From Stieleria sedimenti (lineage in GTDB: Bacteria; Planctomycetota; Planctomycetia; Pirellulales; Pirellulaceae), in NCBI RefSeq assembly GCF_025060895.1, contig NZ_JANZKV010000059.1, positions 1-64,000 of the forward strand: a stretch of DNA of 64,000 nucleotides, given 5' to 3'. Below the pieces are notes generated by a model. That model was not told the origin of the DNA. It made no database searches and saw only the letters and a program-made list of their open reading frames with translations. The translations under genes were made by a program, and so were the position numbers. Of the stretch, positions 57,323-64,000 are shown one piece after another. Each line of letters starts with the position of its first letter. Position 1 is the stretch's first letter.

Positions 57323-57437
57323 ACCAGCCCCCGATCGACATGCGCGCCGAAACACCCTCTGTAATGGGGCATGCTATCACCCCACGCAACCAAATGCAAG
57401 CAATTCGGTTTCCCGCATCGGGATCGAAGTGCCATTG

Positions 57438-57500
57438 ATCGCGTTGCCTGGTCTGCTTATCGCGTTGCTCGGCTTGCTTAACGCGTTGCTCGGCTTGCTG
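57438..57500. repeat. Three tandem 21-bp repeats
   Basis: Three units of 21 bp at 57438-57458, 57459-57479 and 57480-57500, of the form A(T/A)CGCGTTGCTCGGCTTGCT(T/G). On the minus strand one frame reads repeated QAEQR units. The repeat includes the stop codon of the catalase-like gene (57478), which ends in another frame, so slippage here could change that C-terminus. Confidence 0.85.
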
Positions 57501-58545
57501 TGTCCGGATCATTGCGGTCGGTACGCCACGTGGGGTGATGAAAGTGAATGACAAAGTCGCCGTTGTAGGACGCGACGGCTTCGCCGAATTCGATCCTCCC
57601 GATCCGTTGCCAGTTGTCGAATCGCCAACGTTGCCGCAACAACCCGCGACGTTCACCTTGGTCGGTGACGTCGATGTTGAAGACCAGTTTTCGGCCGGTC
57701 GAGGCGCGGCTGCCGCGGTCATAGAGTTGCCCCAAAATCTCGTCGCGGAAATCCAACGCGTCACCTGCGAGTCGGGGCTGTTCGTCGCCGACCGTCAATC
57801 GCATGAAGGCCGGTGTGCGTGTCGGTTCGTCATTTGGCTTTCCCAATTCGGCGACCGTGTGCAGCTGTCGGATCGCCGGTTCGACGTTGACGAATTTGAA
57901 CAGCAGCCCGGTGATCAGCAGGATCGGCGTTCCCCAGCCGCGTCGCCATGGCGTGACGTCGGGTGCGTTGCGCAGTTCGGCGTCGTTGATGGACGGCGTT
58001 CGCTGGCCGCCGATATCCTCTTGCGTGATGAAGTCGGCGGTGCGGAGCTTTTCGCGGTGGTGGACGTCGGTGGTCGGGTAGAGTTTGCCCACCATGGACA
58101 AGGATCGGATGCGACCACGCCGCGTTTCGCTGCAGCAGGTCGAATAGCGGGCGATGATCAACGCTTCGCTGCCTTGCCGGAAATACCCGCTGAATTCATT
58201 TTCCGCGTCGATGATCCAGCGGCCCAACAGGCAGACACCGTTGGGGTGCAGCAGTCGTCGGAACCCGCGGCGATCTGGTCCCCACCGTAGGTCCGCGTTC
58301 GAATCGACCGTGCGTTCGGCGGCCGCTTTGAATTGCCAGGGGAAGCCCTTCGACAGGATCCCACGCAGGACACGCCCCAGCGTGACTCCATAACACGGCA
58401 GGGGTGGCTCTCCTTCGTCACCCCATGTCAGGTAGTAAGCGTTGTGGAACAGCGCCGCTTTGACATCGCCATAGCGGGAGCCGGCGTACGTCTGGTCGTC
58501 GACATCGATGCCCTGCGGTCCGAGATGGTCGCTGTCAAATTTCAT
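57478..58545 (-). CDS. Catalase-like heme protein
   Basis: A 355-residue cytoplasmic protein that follows the catalase-like fold. His near 101 (RRLLHPNGVCLLGRW) matches the distal His block, ALIIARYSTCCSETRRGRIR the ARFST block, and FVIHFHHPTWRTDRND the C-terminal NPW-HRPLG block. The proximal Tyr motif of classical catalases (R-x-F-x-Y) is not seen, so heme ligation is uncertain. Relatives include allene oxide synthase-like and other peroxide-using enzymes. It may act on lipid hydroperoxides released by the patatins. It is 3 bp from the DUF4331-like gene. Confidence 0.72.
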   Translation of the reverse strand: MKFDSDHLGPQGIDVDDQTYAGSRYGDVKAALFHNAYYLTWGDEGEPPLPCYGVTLGRVLRGILSKGFPWQFKAAAERTVDSNADLRWGPDRRGFRRLLHPNGVCLLGRWIIDAENEFSGYFRQGSEALIIARYSTCCSETRRGRIRSLSMVGKLYPTTDVHHREKLRTADFITQEDIGGQRTPSINDAELRNAPDVTPWRRGWGTPILLITGLLFKFVNVEPAIRQLHTVAELGKPNDEPTRTPAFMRLTVGDEQPRLAGDALDFRDEILGQLYDRGSRASTGRKLVFNIDVTDQGERRGLLRQRWRFDNWQRIGRIEFGEAVASYNGDFVIHFHHPTWRTDRNDPDTASRATR

Positions 58546-58548
58546 GAC

Positions 58549-59898
58549 CTACAAGTACCTGCGGCGGATTTGACGACGGTAGTACCAGCGGGCAAATAGC
58601 CAGTGAGTCAACAACAAGAACAACAGCAACGCGATGACGATCAACGTCAGCTTGACGATGCTCGCCGTCGAAAGCCGCAACGGCGGCGGTTGAGCACGCT
58701 GCGGATTGGCCGGCAACAGATAGGGTGCGTTAGAAAGGAATGCTTCGGAGCCGTTGTCGCGACCGTCATTGGTCGTTTGTCGCGGCCAGCGATAACGATC
58801 GTCTTGATACGAAAGTTCATACAGCAGCGTGTCGCCGTGTTGGGCGAGGATCGCCGCCACGTCATCGGTCAACAGGCGGCCGTTGGGAAATCCGACTCGG
58901 TAGTTTGTCGAATAACACATCACGTCGGGAACAAAGTCCCAGCGACGGTAGGCGAACAGCGATCCGAAGTTCAGTCGCAACAGAATATCCCGCATCAAAC
59001 TAGGATGCGCGTGTTCCTCGGTGATCGCCGCGACGTGTTGACTGGGGTGCAGGGTGTTGAGCAATTCGAATCTCGGATTCTGTGTCCGCAGGGATCGACC
59101 GACGTGATCGATCGGGCCGCCGGAACCCTTGTGAGACGTCGCCCAAATCAAAAAATCCGTGCGATCGTTCGGGAACACACTGATCGGCACACGGACCTGC
59201 ATGGCGACGATGTTGGTGTCGAAAAATGCGGGAAAGATAAACGGGTCGTCGTGGACGCCCGACATCCCATTGAGGTCGATGTCTAGCCCTTGCGGCAATG
59301 CGAAACGCGGATAACCCGTCTGCAACTTGCCATCGTCGGTGAGCCGAAACTCGATCACGATGTCTTCTTTGATCTCGTCGGGGTGCGAGATCTTGCCACC
59401 GTAGCGTGCGAACGCTTCGACGAGCGACAGCTTGTCGGCGGCATGCGAATGCTCGGCCACATCCTCCGCATCGGCCGGTGCTGTCGTTGCGTTTCCGGAT
59501 GCGGTGACGGCTTCTGCGGGAATCGGAAATTCGACCGAACTGTTGTAATCGATGTTGATTTTGTACGTGTACGGTTCCAGCTTCAGCGTCGTCGAATCGG
59601 TCAGTTCACGGCGAACACAGAGGATGATCACCAGCGCGTCGATTTGCTCACGCTCTTGGCCGCTAAGTTCGTCGCGGACGACATCGTCCAGCGGTGCGTG
59701 AAGCGGCAATTTGGCAACCCGCTCAAACGGAAACGCCGGCGTGCCGTCCTGCTTGACAGGAAATACGAACAAATCCGTCAATGCCCGCTCCTGTCGCTGG
59801 CGATTGAGCACATCGATCGGATCGGCGTGGTCCGACGCGGCGGCGGCAAGCGGCAGCAGGACCAGGAGCAAGCCGCAAATCGATCGGGACTTGATCAT
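58549..59898 (-). CDS. Exported DUF4331-like protein with C-terminal membrane anchor
   Basis: A 449-residue protein with a signal peptide (about 7-21) and a C-terminal hydrophobic helix (LTLIVIALLLFLLLTHWLF) followed by an Arg-rich end, so it is anchored with its body outside the cytoplasm. The N-terminal SDHADPIDVL and LTDLFVFP, and later DPFIFPAFFDTNIVAM and IDHVGRSLRTQNPRFE, follow the DUF4331 pattern. The function of that family is unknown. The ATG overlaps the stop of the fusion gene (ATGA). Confidence 0.78.
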   Translation of the reverse strand: MIKSRSICGLLLVLLPLAAAASDHADPIDVLNRQRQERALTDLFVFPVKQDGTPAFPFERVAKLPLHAPLDDVVRDELSGQEREQIDALVIILCVRRELTDSTTLKLEPYTYKINIDYNSSVEFPIPAEAVTASGNATTAPADAEDVAEHSHAADKLSLVEAFARYGGKISHPDEIKEDIVIEFRLTDDGKLQTGYPRFALPQGLDIDLNGMSGVHDDPFIFPAFFDTNIVAMQVRVPISVFPNDRTDFLIWATSHKGSGGPIDHVGRSLRTQNPRFELLNTLHPSQHVAAITEEHAHPSLMRDILLRLNFGSLFAYRRWDFVPDVMCYSTNYRVGFPNGRLLTDDVAAILAQHGDTLLYELSYQDDRYRWPRQTTNDGRDNGSEAFLSNAPYLLPANPQRAQPPPLRLSTASIVKLTLIVIALLLFLLLTHWLFARWYYRRQIRRRYL

Positions 59899-62800
59899 GC
59901 CGGTTCTCCGTCGCTGGGCGGTAATGGAACGTTCCAAAACCAATCACTGGTAAACAGCGACGATCCGACGTGTTCACCGAGTTTGCGATAGCTTTCCCAT
60001 TGGGCTTCATCGAATGATTGATCACCGGTCGATTCGTGTGGAAAGTCCGGGTGGGTTCGATGGTAGTTGCGGACGTCGTCGGGTTCGTCTCCGGTCAGGC
60101 TGGCTTTGACATACAGCAGCAACGAGCGGTTGCTCTGGGGCGCATTCGAGTAATGAATCCAGCACAACGCCGCGTGTGCTTTGGAAGACCCCGACGGGTT
60201 TCCGCTGCCGTCGGCGGCAGGGTGAAGCTCGTCAACGGTGCCCAGGTGATCCCGTGTCGCTTGTGAAATCACGCCGTCGGACACCAAGGCGTCCAGCTCG
60301 GACCGGGGCCACGATTCGATCCGTGCCCCGAAGTCGATTCGCGCCTTGCGGACCAACTCCGCGAAGTCTTCGAATTCGTAGTTCGGGTCGGCACCGCCGT
60401 CGCACAGAATGATGCGTGGGACCCGGCGGCGAATCAGTTCGTACGCGGCCAGATTTTCGAAATAGCCTCCATCGGAAATATGCCAGAAGCGTTCCCAGGG
60501 GCCGGGATAACGGGCGATCCACTCGGAGATCAGCAGCGATTGCGTCCCAAAGTAGCGCGGGATCAGGTACAGGAAACGGCGGATCGGCGACAGGACCGGC
60601 CAACCGATCCGATCGGCCGCAGAGATCCCGCTGTCCCACCAGTGTCCGGTTCGCATATTCAGCAACCCCATCAGCAGCGCCGTGCCGAGATGGGTGGTGC
60701 GGCCGCGACCCGGATCGATTGCCGCTCCCGAAATCCCGATCCATTGCCTCAGCGACAACATCTCCGCACGGTCGGCGGCGCGGTCCATCTGGTCGACCAG
60801 GGGGTGCACGCGACCGGGGTGTAGGCCGATCGGATCCAGGCCGGTGGGGACCTTGCGCGCGCCCGATCGACCGGCATGCGAGGCATCCGTCCAGGCGCTG
60901 TGCCAGTGTTCGCCGACCGAAACGCCCAGGGAGCTGACCGCCATGTTCAACCCCTGGCGGTCACGTTTCCGCAGACGCGAACCGAAGTCGACGGTCTGGT
61001 TGATGGTGACGTTGATCAAGTGCAACGGCCCGCCGGCTTCATGGGGACGGTAGTCGCGAATCGAAGCCACATCGTCCCCCGCGATGACTTCGGTCACGTT
61101 GATCCCGTCGGGGCGATGCCGCGCAGGGTTGGACGCACCCAAGTAGGCGCGTGCCAACCGCGCCGAATAGGTTTGCGACAGCGATGATCGGTTGACGAAC
61201 GTCAGCGTGCTGGGGAACGCCAACAGAATCGTCAACGCAAGCGTGCCGACCGTCACGGCGACTGCCGTCAAAAACCATTCCTTATCGCCACCCTGAAACA
61301 GGGCGTGGGACGCGAACGAGTAGGCGACCAAGGGCAGCGTGAACAGGATCACCGCCAATAATCCCGCCGTCATATCACGCAATAAAATCCGTTTAAGCGT
61401 CGATGGGGGACCGCCGGCGCCTTGCTCGCGAAAAAAGCCGGCCAGCCATCGCATCAGGGGAATGATCGCCATGATCGCCGCCCCGAGCGACGCGAACGCT
61501 TCGGCATACGTGAAGTTGGCTTGCAGTTTCCATTCTTGTAAACCGTGTCCCAACGTATCGATCAACGCGAACACCAACGCCGCCCCGGCCAAAGCCAACG
61601 CAAGCCCGAGGTCATACGTCAAATAGTTCCGTGTGCGCAGTCGTTGCGTTTCGACACCGCCGGATCCCGTCGCCGCTTCGCGCTTGTGTCCACGCCGCCA
61701 CGCCAATTCAACTTGCACCAGCGATGAAAGCATCGCCAGCCCCAGCAGCAACGGCTCGAATCGAAGGCCATTGGTGACGCCGATCCACAACAATACGCCC
61801 GCGACCGCAAACAGGATCACCAACGGGATCGCCTTGAACGCTTCGTGCTCGTCTTGTGAGACGATCCAATAGCCGATGATCCGCGGCAAGACGAGAAACA
61901 ACAGCAACAGTTCCACCAGGATGAACCAGGGGCTGAACCACGGTCCGACCAGCGATTGCAGCAGATGGCCGATCGGCATTTCGCCCAAATCCAGCAAGCC
62001 GGTCACACCCCAGAATTGATCCAGCCCGCCGTAACGAATCAGATTGGCGAGACCAAAAAGCGTCACGATGGCCAGGCCGACGACCAGATGCAGGCTGAGT
62101 AGGTTGCGCACGAACACGGCAAAATTGAGTCGCACCGCGCCAGGACCATTGGGGGCGATGTAGTTGCCGTGGCTTCGTAACCATTCGATCGCGGGCGATT
62201 GAGATGAACTGAGTGTCTGTTCGACCAGATCCGTGGGCGGAGCCGATTGCAACCCTCCCGTGCTGCGGACGTTTTCCGGACGCAAGCGATCGAAGCATCG
62301 GCCGAGAAACGAACCGATGTAGCCACCGCCGGAGACGGTCGACATCAAATCGACACGGCGCAACAAACGCTTGCGGGCCATGCTCTGCAGAACCCCCAAC
62401 GCGTGCGTGGCGCTGCGGATGCCACCGCCGGAGAGCGCCAACCCGGTCACATCGCTACTCCATTGTCCCTGTTCTCCCAAGGGCGGTGCAAAGCCGCTCG
62501 CCCGATCGGCCGCCCGCGCTTCCGATGACGCTTCCGCAGCCGACTCTTCTGCGGTCGGCTCCTCTGCCGCGGCAACGAACTCCGTTCGCTCACGACGCTG
62601 CCTGATCACTTCGGCCTCTTTCTCACGCAACCGGTGCGGGTAGTCCTCGCTGTCTGGTTTCCGCAAACACTCCGCGTCTTCCAAGATCACGTCGGCAGCT
62701 TTTTCGCTCGCCATGTAGATATTGGCAACGATGAAGTAGCCGGGAATTTTGGGAAAGATCGACGCATCCACGACGCGCAGGTTGGCCACACCGCGGACGC

Positions 62801-64000
62801 GAAAACGGCTATCCAGAACTGCGCCCTCGTCACCGTCGGGCCCCATCCGGCAGGTCCCACACGCGTGGTGACCCCAGGCGTCACGCCGAATCCAATCATT
62901 CACCGTCGCGTCGCTGTCGAACTGCCGGCCGGGGTGGATTTCCTGGTCGACCACGGACCGCGCCGATCGCAAGATCTTGCGTACGAATTTGACGCCGTGA
63001 ACCATCGCTCGGACGTCGGGGTCCGAGTCGCTGGGATGCACGCGGGGATCCAATCCGGTGCCGAAATAATTAAAATTGACCTCGGGCGTGTCCAGCGGAT
63101 CGATGCTCCGCAGTCGCACGACGCCTTCGCGATTGCGGGTGTGCGATTTCAGAATCACCCAGGTGAATCGATTGTGATCCGTGATCCGCGAGTAACCGGT
63201 TTGATAGCCGCGGAACTCCGACGGAATCCCAAAAATGAACAAGTCCGGTTGGGCGAGATCGGGACGCGAGCGTTTGAAAATCCCCAGCACGGCACCGTTG
63301 CTGGTGTACAGCCCCGTGCCCTCTTCGCGCCACTGTCGCAGATGACGATCGGGGGCGTCGGGGTCGTCGGGCACCTGAAACGTCGCTCCATCGAGTAAGC
63401 TGAAATCCTTTTTCATCTGGCTGACGATCGAGACCTCGTAGCGGTCTTGCAGATTCTTGCCGACACCCGACGACGCGACCGTGCACGGAACCGATTGCTC
63501 GTCCTGGTCCGGGCGGCGAGGATCGCGAATGTTTTGCAGCGTCTCGGGATCGCCGATTCCCGACAGCATCAGCAATTGCGGCGTGTTGAACGCTCCGCCA
63601 CAGAGAATCACTTCGCCGCCTTTGCGGACCCGGACGGAAGCCGGTTGACCGGGTTGTTGATTCGGGTCGACGTGGGCGCGATACAACCGCTCCCCGCGCA
63701 GCAGTTCAACGCCGACGGCGCTCGGCGGGTCACCTTCCAAGATCACTTTGGTGACCAGGCAATCCGTCCAGATCGTCAGTTTGTCACCGTGCAGGGCGAC
63801 CGTCTCGAGCAACAATTCACGTGGGCTGCTGCGACGCCCCAGCATGGCGTAGGGCGTGCCGCGGTTCTGGTGAATGGTGGTGTCGCCCCCATACACCGAC
63901 GTCGGAATCAACACCACGCCTTCGGGGCTGTTGGATTGCGTTTCCCAGTGATTCGGGTCCAACGATTGCCCAACGCGACCTTTCAGCAACGTTCGGGTCC
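59895..64000 (-). CDS. GMC oxidoreductase fused to membrane patatin (partial, 5' end beyond window)
   Basis: At least 1367 residues, open at the right edge. The visible first 465 residues are the C-terminal part of a GMC oxidoreductase: EVILCGGAFNTPQLLMLSGI (family signature), WGHHACGTCRMGPDGDEGA with the catalytic His region, and LRVVDASIFPKIPG. The FAD-binding N-terminus lies outside. A charged linker follows, then a patatin: LALSGGGIRSATHALG, Ser in TVSGGGYIGSF (codon 62331-62333), about 620 residues with six or more membrane helices, then Asp in HISDGGYFENLAAYEL (codon 60471-60473). One polypeptide could thus hydrolyse a lipid ester and oxidise the alcohol. Confidence 0.9.
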   Translation of the reverse strand, partial: TRTLLKGRVGQSLDPNHWETQSNSPEGVVLIPTSVYGGDTTIHQNRGTPYAMLGRRSSPRELLLETVALHGDKLTIWTDCLVTKVILEGDPPSAVGVELLRGERLYRAHVDPNQQPGQPASVRVRKGGEVILCGGAFNTPQLLMLSGIGDPETLQNIRDPRRPDQDEQSVPCTVASSGVGKNLQDRYEVSIVSQMKKDFSLLDGATFQVPDDPDAPDRHLRQWREEGTGLYTSNGAVLGIFKRSRPDLAQPDLFIFGIPSEFRGYQTGYSRITDHNRFTWVILKSHTRNREGVVRLRSIDPLDTPEVNFNYFGTGLDPRVHPSDSDPDVRAMVHGVKFVRKILRSARSVVDQEIHPGRQFDSDATVNDWIRRDAWGHHACGTCRMGPDGDEGAVLDSRFRVRGVANLRVVDASIFPKIPGYFIVANIYMASEKAADVILEDAECLRKPDSEDYPHRLREKEAEVIRQRRERTEFVAAAEEPTAEESAAEASSEARAADRASGFAPPLGEQGQWSSDVTGLALSGGGIRSATHALGVLQSMARKRLLRRVDLMSTVSGGGYIGSFLGRCFDRLRPENVRSTGGLQSAPPTDLVEQTLSSSQSPAIEWLRSHGNYIAPNGPGAVRLNFAVFVRNLLSLHLVVGLAIVTLFGLANLIRYGGLDQFWGVTGLLDLGEMPIGHLLQSLVGPWFSPWFILVELLLLFLVLPRIIGYWIVSQDEHEAFKAIPLVILFAVAGVLLWIGVTNGLRFEPLLLGLAMLSSLVQVELAWRRGHKREAATGSGGVETQRLRTRNYLTYDLGLALALAGAALVFALIDTLGHGLQEWKLQANFTYAEAFASLGAAIMAIIPLMRWLAGFFREQGAGGPPSTLKRILLRDMTAGLLAVILFTLPLVAYSFASHALFQGGDKEWFLTAVAVTVGTLALTILLAFPSTLTFVNRSSLSQTYSARLARAYLGASNPARHRPDGINVTEVIAGDDVASIRDYRPHEAGGPLHLINVTINQTVDFGSRLRKRDRQGLNMAVSSLGVSVGEHWHSAWTDASHAGRSGARKVPTGLDPIGLHPGRVHPLVDQMDRAADRAEMLSLRQWIGISGAAIDPGRGRTTHLGTALLMGLLNMRTGHWWDSGISAADRIGWPVLSPIRRFLYLIPRYFGTQSLLISEWIARYPGPWERFWHISDGGYFENLAAYELIRRRVPRIILCDGGADPNYEFEDFAELVRKARIDFGARIESWPRSELDALVSDGVISQATRDHLGTVDELHPAADGSGNPSGSSKAHAALCWIHYSNAPQSNRSLLLYVKASLTGDEPDDVRNYHRTHPDFPHESTGDQSFDEAQWESYRKLGEHVGSSLFTSDWFWNVPLPPSDGEPA

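Overview
The window looks like chromosomal DNA of a planctomycete, most likely a Pirellulaceae member of the Rhodopirellula/Stieleria type. The evidence is indirect: long genes of unknown function, many secreted proteins, a domain resembling the planctomycete TIGR03000 type, a CE6-like esterase and a ceramidase-like hydrolase, and short dispersed palindromic repeats. There is no rRNA, tRNA, CRISPR array or recognisable transposase. All names come from reading motifs; no database search was run.

Layout. 1-354: repeats only (an 81-bp tandem duplication and a palindromic element that returns inverted near 35.9 kb). 355-1779: a conserved protein of unknown function. 2268-11322: ion transport, with three CNNM/CorC-type proteins, a K+ channel with an RCK domain, a small coiled-coil protein and a P-type cation ATPase, plus a beta-CASP metallo-hydrolase that appears frameshifted. 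11756-15073: a sulfur operon (ArsR repressor, rhodanese membrane protein, TauE/SafE exporter, persulfide-dioxygenase/rhodanese fusion) with two matching operator-like sites. 15259-16844: di-heme cytochrome c peroxidase and a bacterioferritin-like protein. 16935-17120: a decayed gene fragment. 17251-22648: PAS histidine kinase, then on the other strand a chemoreceptor translationally coupled to a peptide-type solute-binding protein.

22851-29485: FKBP lipoprotein, a large secreted protein of unknown function, an esterase and a ceramidase-like hydrolase. 29689-35610: a six-gene efflux-type locus (cysteine-rich protein, two FtsX-type permeases, lipoprotein, HlyD-like adaptor, LolD-like ATPase). 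36170-37465: Tat-signal pyruvyl-transferase-like protein. 37760-46490: small secreted proteins around a 1692-residue protein whose C-terminal part carries secretin signatures.

46683-64000 (open at the right edge) is the most unusual part: six tightly packed minus-strand genes. In transcription order they are a GMC oxidoreductase fused to a membrane patatin, a DUF4331-like protein, a catalase-like protein, a 1749-residue membrane patatin, a protein joining a subtilisin domain to an HETTH metalloprotease domain, and a ComEC-like metallo-beta-lactamase protein with a histone-like basic tail. This set of lipid-, peroxide- and protein-acting enzymes is the best candidate for an undescribed system. 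Its function is inferred only.
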